A stretch of DNA of 64,000 nucleotides from Bacillota bacterium (GTDB taxonomy: Bacteria > Bacillota > Clostridia > Acetivibrionales > DTU013): NCBI GenBank assembly GCA_023409735.1, contig JAEYRB010000049.1, positions 61,212 through 125,211 of the forward strand, in the 5' to 3' direction. The translations under genes were made by a program, and so were the position numbers. Below, in pieces: positions 44,575 through 54,642 of this stretch. The stretch's first letter is position 1. Every line of letters starts with the position of its first letter. The notes under the pieces are model-generated. The model had not been told where the DNA came from. It did no database searches and worked only from the letters and a program-made list of their open reading frames with translations.

Positions 44575-44738
44575 AAATATATACCTGCTTTCCAAATCTT
44601 AATTTGCTGATTATATATTATGATAAAAATTTTTTCAACAAATTTAAGCATAATACAGTTGGCAGGCATTGATTAGAACTTGCTCATTGCCTTATCATGC
44701 CTGCTTTCTTTCCGTTTGACTAATATGCAGCTTGTTAA

Positions 44739-47012
44739 CTAGATTGAATTCTGTATTGAATAAATATCAGAAAATTCTATATGTATCCTCTCTACCTGAC
44801 TTTGATTCTTGTATAGCTCCTCTTTATCCAATGCCTCTGCTTCAACACTTCTATAAGGCAGCCAGAAAATAAACTCTGAACCATCCCCTTGTTTGCTCGT
44901 TGCTCTGATATTACCGCCAAGAAGCTCTACAAGATTCTTTGTTAATGAAAGTCCTATTCCGCTGCCCTCTCTTTCACGCGTCAATAGACTGTTAACTTGC
45001 CTGAATCTTTCAAATATAACACTCAGCTTATCTTCCGGAATACCTATTCCAGTATCCTTGACAGATACTTCTATGCCCTCTCCCTTATCATTCATCTTTA
45101 CAATAATAGAGCCGCCCCTTTCTGTAAACTTAACTGCATTAGACAGAAGGTTCAGCATAATTCTCTCAAGCTTGTCGGGATCAACTGCCATTATTTTTTC
45201 TTCAATATCAGTGTCAAACATCAGGCACACTCCCTTATTCTCAATGTATGAAGCAACAGAAAGAGTTATATCCTCAATAATCTGGACAATATTACAGTTT
45301 TTTAGGTTTGCTTCAAAAAAACCATTATCCAGCTTGGTCATATCAATAAGATTATTAGTAAGCCTCAATAGCCTGTAACAGTTCTGCTTCATTATTCTTA
45401 AATATCTTTTATTTTTTTCGGTATTTTCCAGACTTATTCCATCGTATTTCATGGTATTCATAAGCTGAATAATACCCAGCAGGACATTTATCGGGGTTCG
45501 GAATTCATGTGAAATATTTGCAAAGAATTCGCTCTTGAGCTCATCATATTCCATGCTTTCCTTAAGCAGCCTTTCATTTTCCTCCGCGCTTCTCTGTAAA
45601 GCTTCTATCATTTTCTCCTTATCAGTTATATCACGGAAAAACCATACACTTCCCCGCGCTTCATATTCTGAAAAGACAACCGGAACTGAACAAACATCCA
45701 ATGCCCGGTTGTTGCGCATCCTTATTTTCTCATAGCATTTGTCTGGAAGGTCTTTATACGGAAACCGGATCAATTTATAAAAATCTTCTCTGTCGACCAT
45801 ACCTTCAACGATGAATTCCTTCAGCCTTTCACCATCATTATCATATAATAATGAATCCGGCACATCCAAAATTGATATAAATCTTTTATTATAACTTAAA
45901 ATACGGTTGTTCCCGTCTGTTATCACAATTCCGTCAAGAGACGCCTCCAACTGAGCGCTCAATATGGAATTGATACGTTGCAGTTCAATCTCTGCATTTT
46001 TTTGTCGGGTATTATCCCTTAAGTGGTCAATGATCCTAATTATGTGCCCGTTATCGTCAATTACAGGATATGATCTTTGTTCTATCCAAGTTTCTGTCTC
46101 AGGGTTATATTCTTCAATCAATTCAACAGACTGGTCTTTTTTTAAAACATCATCCAGTATACACTTATCGCATACAGCATCTCGGTTTCTTAGTTCATAA
46201 CATTTATGTCCCAATATTTCATCCACACTCTTACCATAAAATTTTTCTGCAGCCCTATTTACATGCAATATTTCAAGCTCAGGATTTTTTACTATAATTG
46301 GATCCGGTATGCTATCAAAAGTAGCTTTCAGTAGAGTCATCAAATTCTTTAGCTGCGTGTTTTTTTCTAATATTATCGTATTGTCACGAAATTCCTTAAG
46401 AAAACTGACATACCGTATTCTAGTAATCACCATAGCTAAAAAGTTAAGAATTGCAAGAAACAGTATGTTTCCCAAACGTTGTCTAATATGTATATCCGCA
46501 ATAATTAACCCTATTATATATACTGAAAATGAAGCAGTATATATAATAAACATCTCATATTTATTAAGCAATACTAAAGATGCTATACAGAACAATGCTG
46601 CAATGTATGCAAATGGCTGTATATTTATTCTGGCATTACTACTTGCGATCAATGCACATGTTATAAGCACAGTGCCGACAAGCAGCGTATTCACTATAGA
46701 TTGGATTGAGTTTTTGTCATCATCACCCTTGCTTATTTTATGGCTGATTATCAGGAATATTGAAGGAGCGATGAGCAGTATTAAATGAAAATATGAATAC
46801 TTACCAAAGACATGGCAATTTAGCGACCAAAAATCTGATACATATGCATCAACGCATAATAAAGCAATATCAATAAATATCAGAACAAAAGTAAGTATCC
46901 CCTCAATTTTGTGATTGGTGTCAGATACCTCTTTTTTAAAATCCTCCATTTGATCTACGCAAATATCTGCACTCCAAAACAGGCTCTTAAAACAATGTAC
47001 ATCTTTTTTCAT
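44739..47012 (-). CDS. Membrane sensor histidine kinase with two PAS domains
   Basis: 757 aa. N-terminal membrane region with about seven TM helices (about 35-215), PAS 1 (about 228-345, with a CYELRNRDAVCDKC segment that has three cysteines and could hold a metal or redox sensor), PAS 2 (about 355-475), HisKA with phospho-acceptor His502 (FANISHEFRTP), then HATPase: LLSNAVKF, DTGIGIP, GSGIGLSL. No response regulator is adjacent, so it is an orphan; a link to Spo0A-type phosphorelays is common for such kinases in Clostridia but is not shown. Confidence 0.9.
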   Translation of the reverse strand: MKKDVHCFKSLFWSADICVDQMEDFKKEVSDTNHKIEGILTFVLIFIDIALLCVDAYVSDFWSLNCHVFGKYSYFHLILLIAPSIFLIISHKISKGDDDKNSIQSIVNTLLVGTVLITCALIASSNARINIQPFAYIAALFCIASLVLLNKYEMFIIYTASFSVYIIGLIIADIHIRQRLGNILFLAILNFLAMVITRIRYVSFLKEFRDNTIILEKNTQLKNLMTLLKATFDSIPDPIIVKNPELEILHVNRAAEKFYGKSVDEILGHKCYELRNRDAVCDKCILDDVLKKDQSVELIEEYNPETETWIEQRSYPVIDDNGHIIRIIDHLRDNTRQKNAEIELQRINSILSAQLEASLDGIVITDGNNRILSYNKRFISILDVPDSLLYDNDGERLKEFIVEGMVDREDFYKLIRFPYKDLPDKCYEKIRMRNNRALDVCSVPVVFSEYEARGSVWFFRDITDKEKMIEALQRSAEENERLLKESMEYDELKSEFFANISHEFRTPINVLLGIIQLMNTMKYDGISLENTEKNKRYLRIMKQNCYRLLRLTNNLIDMTKLDNGFFEANLKNCNIVQIIEDITLSVASYIENKGVCLMFDTDIEEKIMAVDPDKLERIMLNLLSNAVKFTERGGSIIVKMNDKGEGIEVSVKDTGIGIPEDKLSVIFERFRQVNSLLTREREGSGIGLSLTKNLVELLGGNIRATSKQGDGSEFIFWLPYRSVEAEALDKEELYKNQSQVERIHIEFSDIYSIQNSI

Positions 47013-47152
47013 TAACATCACCTAAAACAATTCACATAAGTATCTTACATATTCTACATTTTTTACCTTTTACCTTCTAATTTAATAAGAAATTTAATAT
47101 TTTTTGATACTTTTACAAATAATGTTAGGCAATTTGTAAGTATTTGGATATA

Positions 47153-47788
47153 TTACCTCCAAGTCTTGGATTTTTTGTTGATAAGAAGCTTCTCAAAAAG
47201 CTTAATTGATGAAAAGAGCCACATAGTCCCTATAATATATCCCCCAAGAACATCGCTGGCATAATGAACTCCAAGATAAATACGGCTTATGCCGGTGAGT
47301 AATATTAACAGGGCCAATGTCAAGGCGATAAAATATTTTGTCCAGTTTCTTATATATCTTAGTGCAAGATAGATCAAAAAGCCATAAAAAATCAATGAAG
47401 ACATGGAATGACCACTGGGGAAGCTATAGCCTCCTATTTCGACAAGCTGCATAATATTGGGGCGCGGCCGCCTGACAATATTCTTAAGGATAAGAACAAG
47501 AAGCGCCCCTCCTCCAACATTAAGGCCTATAAATAAGCAGCGCTTAAAGTATTTACCCCTCTTAAATAACACTCCCGCTAATAGAATTAATAATGCTAAA
47601 GCTGTCAGTGCAAGCTCTGAGCCAAGAAATGTGAATAGCTTCATCATATACGTAATGATTGGTGATATTTGCCCGGAAATCACGTCGTAAACGGCACTGT
47701 CAAAGCTTTTTACAATTTCTGTTATGTTTATTAAGTATACTATTGGAATAACTATCACCCAACTCTCTAACAGACCAATCCTTAGCAT
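47153..47788 (-). CDS. PAP2-family phosphatase
   Basis: 211 aa with five to six TM helices and the acid-phosphatase signature KNIVRRPRP (about 108-116), PSGHSMSS (about 126-133) and SRIYLGVHYASDVLGG (about 167-182). A lipid phosphatase such as undecaprenyl-pyrophosphate or phosphatidylglycerophosphate phosphatase. The start is not backed by a strong ribosome site. Confidence 0.9.
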   Translation of the reverse strand: MLRIGLLESWVIVIPIVYLINITEIVKSFDSAVYDVISGQISPIITYMMKLFTFLGSELALTALALLILLAGVLFKRGKYFKRCLFIGLNVGGGALLVLILKNIVRRPRPNIMQLVEIGGYSFPSGHSMSSLIFYGFLIYLALRYIRNWTKYFIALTLALLILLTGISRIYLGVHYASDVLGGYIIGTMWLFSSIKLFEKLLINKKSKTWR

Positions 47789-47839
47789 ATAAGCGGCTTC
47801 TTCTCATGCTGATACTAATGTTTATCAAGAGTCATATTT

Positions 47840-48583
47840 TTATTTAAAATATGCAAGGATCTTGTCTCTTTTTGCATAATACTTTTTTAGGAAGCTATAA
47901 TTGAGTCCGTATTTATCATAACCACCGCTTCCCCTTTGATATATGGACAACGCTGCATCTCGTTGTGCTTTGCCCTCAAGATCTTTTACCCTGTCTCCTG
48001 CAAGTATCCAGCTATAATAAGCTGTCCCCCAATTAATATTGATTGAGCCATCAAGAGGTTTGTTTTCTGTGTTCAGAGTTTTACTAAGATTTGCAGCGTT
48101 TTTTGTGCTTATCTGAAAATAACCCTTATGTGTACCACTTACACACTGCTCATTAAAATTGCTCTCAAGTGAAATAAGAGCAAGCATATCAATATAATCC
48201 AGATTCCTATTCTGGCAGCAATCCCAAAGCAGCTTCTGGTGTTCCTTTTTCATTGGTATCTGGGATCTGTACCATAGCTTCTCTTCCAGCTCTGGTGCAC
48301 TCTCTTCTATAGTTGGTAAAATTGAATGCATAAAGCCTTCCGTTATTGCCACACTAACATTTCCTACAGCAGTTCGGGCACTTTTAAGTAAAGCATCATT
48401 TATATCATCCGACACTTCCATCATATTATTTTGTATAAAAACCGCAGGTGCATTTATGTCCTTTTGTTCTGCTGCGTCAGCTGTATTAATTAGATTCATG
48501 GTTGTTTCAGCGCTCGAAATTACTGTGCAAGACATCAAAAGAGCTGTTGCTGCTGCAACCAATTTCAATTTTAAGTATGTCAT
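47840..48583 (-). CDS. Secreted lytic transglycosylase-like protein
   Basis: 247 aa with signal peptide (LVAAATALLMSCTVISSAE, about 8-26). The C-terminal SLT-like region has catalytic-type ISLESNFNE (about 146-154), HKGYFQIS and NINWGTAYYSWILAG, ending in YQRGSGGYDKYG. This fits a goose-lysozyme/Slt fold. Cell-wall remodelling is inferred. Divergent from the ger operon. Confidence 0.75.
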   Translation of the reverse strand: MTYLKLKLVAAATALLMSCTVISSAETTMNLINTADAAEQKDINAPAVFIQNNMMEVSDDINDALLKSARTAVGNVSVAITEGFMHSILPTIEESAPELEEKLWYRSQIPMKKEHQKLLWDCCQNRNLDYIDMLALISLESNFNEQCVSGTHKGYFQISTKNAANLSKTLNTENKPLDGSININWGTAYYSWILAGDRVKDLEGKAQRDAALSIYQRGSGGYDKYGLNYSFLKKYYAKRDKILAYFK

Positions 48584-48836
48584 TCTGCTCTTTCTCCATA
48601 TTTTGTAAGTATTTAACTTCTGCTAAGGTATTCTGTGGTTATTATAACACATTAGGTAGTTTTCGTTTATAGAAAAACCCAATTGTCCAATATTTACCAT
48701 CTATTTGTGCCTGCCACGTACTCCATTATAATACTGGCAGAATAAATAAAAATCTGCAAGCGCAAAATACTATCAAGAATCTACTTAGAATATTCGCTTG
48801 AGTAATTATAATATAGTTTGGATGTGATTATTACAC

Positions 48837-50432
48837 ATGAGGCTGTTTAAAAGGTCTTCAAGTAAAAAAAACCGCTCAGCATCACAAAATATAGAAGCTG
48901 AAAAAAAGCTTATTTCCGGCAATGCGGATGAAACAAAGGAAGAGGTTAAAAGATTGTTTGGCAACAGCAGCGATCTTGATATGACGCCTATATATAACAG
49001 TGAACATATCAGGCTTACAGCTATCTACATTGATGTACTTGCAGATAAGCGAAGTCTGGATTCCTTATCAATAGAGATCTCACAGTTAGCTTGTAATATA
49101 GAGAATAATTCAAGCAGTACAAAAGATAAAGAATCCGATCAAAGCTTTCAAGTTTTAAAATCCATTATTCCAAGCTTCCGTAAATTTACATCAGGTAATG
49201 ATTTTAATTGCTTATGCAATGAAATCGTATCCGGCAATACTGTTCTTCTTATGGATGGATGCGATAAATTTATCTCTGTGAGCACATTAAAACCCCAGGG
49301 AAGAAGCGTACAGGAACCTACCTCACAAAGCACAGTAAGAGGGCCTAAAAATGCATTCATTGAGGAATCGAATGTTAATATTGCGCTTATAAGACAGAGA
49401 ATACGCACCAATTTACTCCGCTGTGAACAAATGACCATTGGAGCTGTAGCCCACACAAAAATATCACTCATGTATATTGAAGGAATAGCAAAACCTGAAA
49501 TAATTAATGAGATTAGGAGAAGGCTCTCAACCATTAGAATAGACGGGATACTGGACAGTGGATATATTGTGGAGCTTATAAAGGATGACAGATATTCAAT
49601 TTTTCCGACCATTCTCAATTCAGAAAAGCCTGATTCCGTATGCTCTGACCTTCTTAATGGGAAGGTTGCTATCTTAGTTGACGGCTCAGCATACGTCCTG
49701 ACAGCCCCAGCATTCTTTTTTGACTTTCTGCATGCCAGTGACGACTATTATCACAACTTTATTTTTGCCTCATTTGTAAGACTTCTGCGTCTTATATCAC
49801 TATGCCTGACACTGTTCGTACCGGCTACATATGTAGCACTACTAACATTCCACCATGAAATGATTCCAACAAAGCTCCTTATAAATATAGCATCACAGCG
49901 GGAAGGTGTACCCTTTCCGGCATTAGTCGAGGTAATCATTATGGAAAGCGTATTTGAAATACTCAGAGAGGCCAGTATAAGAATACCCCGGGTAATAGGC
50001 CCTGCCATTTCAATAGCAGGCGCGCTCGTACTCGGGCAGGCAGTTGTTGAAGCGAGCATTGTATCAGCTGCAGTAGTTATTGTGGTTTCGGTTACAGCTA
50101 TAGCAAGCTTTACCATTCCAAACTATTCGCTATCAAATTCAATTAGAGTGCTCAGGTTCGTTTTTATACTTGTAGCAGCTCCGTTTGGTTTATATGGTAT
50201 CTTTATGGGTGTAATAGTACTCATACTGCACCTTTGTAAGCTTAAATCCATTGGTGTTCCATACATGACGCCAATTGCACCTCTCACCAAATATGTGCCG
50301 AATAATACAATCGTTCGATATCCACTTTGGTGGATCAAGTATAGGCAGACAGGGGTGAGTAAAGATGACTCTGAAAAGACATCTGTGCCGCCTGTAGACC
50401 CCATTCAGAAGAGAAAGCAGGAATTCAAATGA
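48837..50432 (+). CDS. Spore germination protein, GerAA/GerKA family
   Basis: 531 aa germinant-receptor A subunit. N-terminal soluble domain (about 1-300) followed by five TM helices in the second half. Family patterns: LLRCEQMTIGAVAHTKISLMYIEGIA (about 198-223), DPLVILVDGSA-like GKVAILVDGSA, and PFPALVEVIIMESVFEILREASIRIP (about 358-383). Acts in the spore inner membrane. Ribosome site is weak (GGATGTGA). Its stop overlaps the next start by four bases. Confidence 0.93.
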   Translation: MRLFKRSSSKKNRSASQNIEAEKKLISGNADETKEEVKRLFGNSSDLDMTPIYNSEHIRLTAIYIDVLADKRSLDSLSIEISQLACNIENNSSSTKDKESDQSFQVLKSIIPSFRKFTSGNDFNCLCNEIVSGNTVLLMDGCDKFISVSTLKPQGRSVQEPTSQSTVRGPKNAFIEESNVNIALIRQRIRTNLLRCEQMTIGAVAHTKISLMYIEGIAKPEIINEIRRRLSTIRIDGILDSGYIVELIKDDRYSIFPTILNSEKPDSVCSDLLNGKVAILVDGSAYVLTAPAFFFDFLHASDDYYHNFIFASFVRLLRLISLCLTLFVPATYVALLTFHHEMIPTKLLINIASQREGVPFPALVEVIIMESVFEILREASIRIPRVIGPAISIAGALVLGQAVVEASIVSAAVVIVVSVTAIASFTIPNYSLSNSIRVLRFVFILVAAPFGLYGIFMGVIVLILHLCKLKSIGVPYMTPIAPLTKYVPNNTIVRYPLWWIKYRQTGVSKDDSEKTSVPPVDPIQKRKQEFK

Positions 50433-51610
50433 GAAAGGTCAGCATAAAGGTGTTCTGTTTTTCATTAATAACATTGCAATTACTATTATTGTTCGGTTGT
50501 GCAGGATCAAATGAAATTGACACACTTGCACTAACAACAGCTATCGGCATTGACAGGGCGGAGGACGGGTATTTGTTGTCCTACCAGGTACTCAACCCCA
50601 AATCAATAACAAAAAACAGTACCGTTTCACAGTCGCCGGTAGCTATATACTCGGAGACAGGGAAAGACTTACTAGAAACTGCAAGAAGCATAATCTCTCA
50701 GTCGTCAAGAAAACTCTTCTTTTCGCACCTAAGAATAGTAGTCTTAGGTGAAAGCGTGGTAAAAGAAGGCATTAAGGACATCCTGGATTTTTTTGTTCGA
50801 GAACATGAATTAAGAACTGACTTTTATTTTGTTGTTGCTAATGGTACAACCGCAAACAAAATATTAAAAGTACTGCCGCCTATCGAACCTAATACAGGAA
50901 TTGAGATGTATGCCTCTATGGAAGCTTCACAAAAAGCCTGGGCAAAGGTTACAGAGGAAAAAATATTGGATGTAACAAACAGTATTACAAGCTCAGGGAA
51001 AAGCCTTGTACTTCCGGGAGTAGTAATTATAAATGAAAAAGATAACTCCGAAACTATTGATGTCCTGACCTATAGTGACGGAACAAAACTCAAGTTTAAG
51101 AATCTTTGCATCTTCAGAAATGATAAAATGACAGGTTGGCTTAATCAGGATGATGAACTGGCTTACAGCTTTATAACCGGTAATGTTAAAAATACAATTA
51201 AAAGCATTAATTATGGTAATGCAAATGAAATAAGTGTTGAAATCATAAGTGCCAAATCACATATAAAGGCGATTATGCCTGCTGATAGAAAACCAGCTAT
51301 AAATGTTACCTTGGATATTAAATTCAATATAACATCTATAATGAGAGAAGTAGATGTATTAAATAATGAATTTGAAGAAAAAATAAACAAAAGGTTTGAA
51401 GAAGAGATAAAAGCAGCTTGTGATGAGGCCGTAAAAAGGTGCCAGGAAGAACACAAAAGTGATATATTTGGCTTTGGAGAGGCAGTACACAGAGCTTACC
51501 CGAACTATTGGAGAGAGGTTCAGGATAACTGGAACAATGAATTTGAAAAGCTGCCTGTCAATATTAGTGTTAAGGCAAAGTTAAGCGGCTTAGGTGAAGT
51601 CATAAGATAA
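50429..51610 (+). CDS. Spore germination lipoprotein, GerAC/GerKC family
   Basis: 393 aa, C subunit of the receptor. Lipoprotein signal with LLFGCAGS (Cys about 19), then the Ger(x)C domain: TLALTTAIGIDRAEDGYLLSYQVLNPK, FSHLRIVVLGESVVKEGI, ELRTDFYFVVANG. C-terminal part with the amphipathic repeat FEEKINKRFEEEIKAACDEA. Translationally coupled to the A subunit. Confidence 0.92.
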   Translation: MRKVSIKVFCFSLITLQLLLLFGCAGSNEIDTLALTTAIGIDRAEDGYLLSYQVLNPKSITKNSTVSQSPVAIYSETGKDLLETARSIISQSSRKLFFSHLRIVVLGESVVKEGIKDILDFFVREHELRTDFYFVVANGTTANKILKVLPPIEPNTGIEMYASMEASQKAWAKVTEEKILDVTNSITSSGKSLVLPGVVIINEKDNSETIDVLTYSDGTKLKFKNLCIFRNDKMTGWLNQDDELAYSFITGNVKNTIKSINYGNANEISVEIISAKSHIKAIMPADRKPAINVTLDIKFNITSIMREVDVLNNEFEEKINKRFEEEIKAACDEAVKRCQEEHKSDIFGFGEAVHRAYPNYWREVQDNWNNEFEKLPVNISVKAKLSGLGEVIR

Positions 51611-51628
51611 CAAAAGGAAGGCATCTTA

Positions 51629-51880
51629 ATGAGTCTAGTTTATGTAATTTTAGCTTTAGTGCTGGCAACTATACTATGCATTGTGGAAATACCCTCAATA
51701 CTTAAGAACAAAGAGCTGATCGATTTCTGGGCCTTTGTCCTGCTGCTCGCACTTGGTTTCACAGTGACTATACTTAGGGTGTTTAATGTTACTGTGCCAA
51801 GCCCAATAATCCTTTTATCATACTTATATTCACCTGTTTCTGATTTTTTTGCAGAATTTCTTAAAAGTGCAGAAAGGTGA
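51629..51880 (+). CDS. Small membrane protein in the ger operon
   Basis: 83 aa with two TM helices (VYVILALVLATILCIVEIPSIL and FWAFVLLLALGFTVTILRVF). Between gerAC- and gerAB-type genes with its own AAAAGGAAGG site. Small integral proteins of this kind (a GerD-independent 'D' subunit type) are known in some ger operons and modulate the receptor. Name not assigned. Confidence 0.75.
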   Translation: MSLVYVILALVLATILCIVEIPSILKNKELIDFWAFVLLLALGFTVTILRVFNVTVPSPIILLSYLYSPVSDFFAEFLKSAER

Positions 51881-51885
51881 CCTGA

Positions 51886-53013
51886 ATGGAAAAGAACATA
51901 ATAACAAACCGTCAGTTAATGATAGCAACAGCAGGCTTTGTATATGGCATTGCACCATTGCGAACACCCTCAGGTGTAACAGCATTAGCAGGGAGAGATT
52001 CATGGATTTCTGCAATCCTTGCCGGTATTGCAGGTCTTGCTTTTATCTGGCTGTATACAACACTTGGCGAGCTATATCAGGGTAAAACACTGATAGAGTC
52101 CATACTTTTAGTATTTGGGAAAGTAGTAGGCAGTATAATATGTATATTCTATATATTTAATGCACTTATTATTGCTGCACAGGTCGTATGGCATGTGGGA
52201 GATTTCTTAACAACGGTTTATGTACCTGAGGGCTCATTTTATACGATTAACCTTGTATTTGTAGCTGTTGCGGTAATAGCGCTGTTGTATGGACTAGAGG
52301 CATTAGCCAGGTCCAATGAAATTATTTTTATTATAATATTTTTTCTGTTTATATTTTCAATGGTACTTGTGCTTACAAAAATCAAACCTTATAACCTTCT
52401 GCCAATTATGGAAAACGGTGTACTTCCTGTTATAAAAGGATCCATTCCTATATTTGGATATGCTATATGGCCTCTAATTTTTATTAACATGATCTATCCG
52501 GCAAATATACAGAACATAAAGAAGGCAAAACGCTCTATATATAAGGGGTACCTAATAGGCATGTTTATAGTATTTGTATCCATAATTATGAACGTGCTGG
52601 TATTTGGTAGTAACAACACAGCAAATTTACGTTTTCCTCTTTTTTGGCTCACAAAGGAGATAAACGTAGGAACGATTTTTTCTAGAATTGAGGCTGTTAT
52701 GCTTTTTATATGGCTTACATCCAATTACGCCAGTGCTTTACTGTTCTATTACTCATGTGTTAAGGGTTTATCCCAGCTTCTGAACATAGAAAACCACAAA
52801 AGGCTGATAATCCCTATGGGAATACTAATTGCAGCAATATCCGAATTCTTATTTAGAAGTGTCCCGCAGCAAATAATGTGGGCCTTGCAGGTGTGGATCC
52901 CTGCATCTGCAGTATTGGGCTTCATACTACCGATTATAATACTGGTAGCAGCTCTGATAAGAAAAAAAACAGAAAAACAGCCGCATAAAAACAAAAAAGA
53001 AGCTCTGCAGTAG
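51886..53013 (+). CDS. Spore germination protein, GerAB/GerKB family (endospore permease)
   Basis: 375 aa with ten TM helices, B subunit of the receptor and member of the APC superfamily, which binds the germinant. Patterns ITNRQLMIATAGFVYG, GRDSWISAILAGIAGL, LEALARSNEI and LNIENHKRLIIPMG. Completes the A-C-small-B order; no promoter of its own seen. Confidence 0.92.
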   Translation: MEKNIITNRQLMIATAGFVYGIAPLRTPSGVTALAGRDSWISAILAGIAGLAFIWLYTTLGELYQGKTLIESILLVFGKVVGSIICIFYIFNALIIAAQVVWHVGDFLTTVYVPEGSFYTINLVFVAVAVIALLYGLEALARSNEIIFIIIFFLFIFSMVLVLTKIKPYNLLPIMENGVLPVIKGSIPIFGYAIWPLIFINMIYPANIQNIKKAKRSIYKGYLIGMFIVFVSIIMNVLVFGSNNTANLRFPLFWLTKEINVGTIFSRIEAVMLFIWLTSNYASALLFYYSCVKGLSQLLNIENHKRLIIPMGILIAAISEFLFRSVPQQIMWALQVWIPASAVLGFILPIIILVAALIRKKTEKQPHKNKKEALQ

Positions 53014-53142
53014 GCTTCTCATTAAATGCCGGACAACTATTTACAAGCTTATTCTTCCAGACAAGGAGACTAATGATAAAGCACACCATTTACCCCAGGC
53101 TTTTCATTGGCTTCGAACCGTCCCTTGTCCGTTGGTCTGCTC

Positions 53143-54309
53143 TCAGGATAATCTTGATTTGAAATCCTCATAACCGAATTTCTTGATTATCTTCATGCCG
53201 TCCTTTACGCTGTTTAGTGCAATAGCAGGCAGATTAATTCCGTTGAAGGTATTATTCTTTACCATCGTGTAATGTGCCATATCACAGAATACAAGCCTGT
53301 CGCCGGGATTTAGCAGCTTGTTGAAGGAATAGTCTCCGATTACATCTCCCGCAAGACATGTATGTCCTCCAAGCCTGTATGTATATTTTAATTCACCCGG
53401 CTTACCAGCTCCAAGGATTTCAGGCCTGTACGGCATTTCAAGGACGTCCGGCATGTGACATGCTGCCGACGCATCTAATATAGCAATATTCATTCCATTT
53501 TCAACTATATCAAGCACACTGGAAACTAAAAAGCCTGTATTTAATGCAATGGCCTCTCCCGGCTCAAGGTAGACTGTTACTTTGTACTTATTCTGAAGGT
53601 AATCTATTATACCTATAAGCTTTTCTACATCATATCCCGGCTTGGTTATGTGATGTCCGCCGCCCAGATTGAGCCATCGTTTACCTTTTATATAGTCCGA
53701 AAACTTTTCATCAATAACTTTCACTGTTCTATCCAGAGTATCTGCACCCTGCTCACACATTGTATGAAAATGAAGGCCGTCTATTCCATCTAGCTCATCA
53801 GGCTCAATTCTCGAGAGCGTTACACCCAAACGGGAATTAGCATAGCATGGATCGTACATCGGAACAGCTATTTCTGAGTACTCGGGATTTATTCTGATAC
53901 CGCATTCTACTTTTTTTGATGAAAAAGCCTTGACCCTGCCCTTAAACTTCTTCCATTGTTCAAAAGAATTAAAAACTATATGATCGGAATATTTTAAAAT
54001 ATCGTCAAGCTCCTCGTCCTTATAAGCAGGCGCAAAAATATGCACCTCGCTCCCCATTTCTTCAAAGCCTAATCTGGCCTCAAAAAGCGAGCTTGAGGCA
54101 ACACCAGCAAGGTACTGTCCTATAAGGGGGTACAGACTAAACATTGAAAAACCTTTCTGGGCAAGCAAAATGCGGCAGCCTGTCCGCTTCTGTACACTAT
54201 CCAGTATCTCAAGATTATTTATCAGTAAGCCTTCATCTACAACATAGCACGGTGTATGAACCGTGCTGAAATCAATATTATTTGCGATATCAAGAATTTT
54301 CTCCATCAT
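53143..54309 (-). CDS. nspC: Carboxynorspermidine decarboxylase
   Basis: PLP enzyme of the alanine-racemase-fold decarboxylases; turns carboxyspermidine or carboxynorspermidine into spermidine or norspermidine. 388 aa. PLP lysine in RILLAQKGFSMF (Lys about 52), EPGEAIALNTGF (about 248) and the signature HTCLAGDVIGDYSF (about 326-339), DMAHYTMVKNNTFNG. Directly follows the carboxynorspermidine synthase gene in the same direction, across a 333-bp gap. Ribosome site GAGGTA; a second ATG one codon in is equally good. Confidence 0.94.
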   Translation of the reverse strand: MMEKILDIANNIDFSTVHTPCYVVDEGLLINNLEILDSVQKRTGCRILLAQKGFSMFSLYPLIGQYLAGVASSSLFEARLGFEEMGSEVHIFAPAYKDEELDDILKYSDHIVFNSFEQWKKFKGRVKAFSSKKVECGIRINPEYSEIAVPMYDPCYANSRLGVTLSRIEPDELDGIDGLHFHTMCEQGADTLDRTVKVIDEKFSDYIKGKRWLNLGGGHHITKPGYDVEKLIGIIDYLQNKYKVTVYLEPGEAIALNTGFLVSSVLDIVENGMNIAILDASAACHMPDVLEMPYRPEILGAGKPGELKYTYRLGGHTCLAGDVIGDYSFNKLLNPGDRLVFCDMAHYTMVKNNTFNGINLPAIALNSVKDGMKIIKKFGYEDFKSRLS

Positions 54310-54642
54310 TACCTCATAAACTCATAAATTTTTTCACTGCAACCCCAGATCCAGATACATTTCAAATAATGTACCGGACCGACTGCATGTAATTAGCAGC
54401 TTACTACATTGTTTATCCAATAGCGCGGATTCAGGCACAACCAACTACTTTATACTCAATAGTTTCCTGCTGTGTTTATCCTACAGCATAATTTCAAATA
54501 ATTGCCAACTATAGAACTCATCCCGCAGCTAAAAGAAGCTGACGCTTGCCGTATAGATTCAATAGTACTACCACAAACCGCTGTCGGCTCCTACTGCTGC
54601 GTTTGTACCACAGCACAGCTCCAAATATCTTACAGTTCTTTG
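54310..54642. other. Gap between nspC and the synthase gene
   Basis: 333 bases with no gene. A small dyad AGCTAAAAGAAGCT (about 54526-54540) is visible; no terminator or riboswitch recognised. Confidence 0.4.
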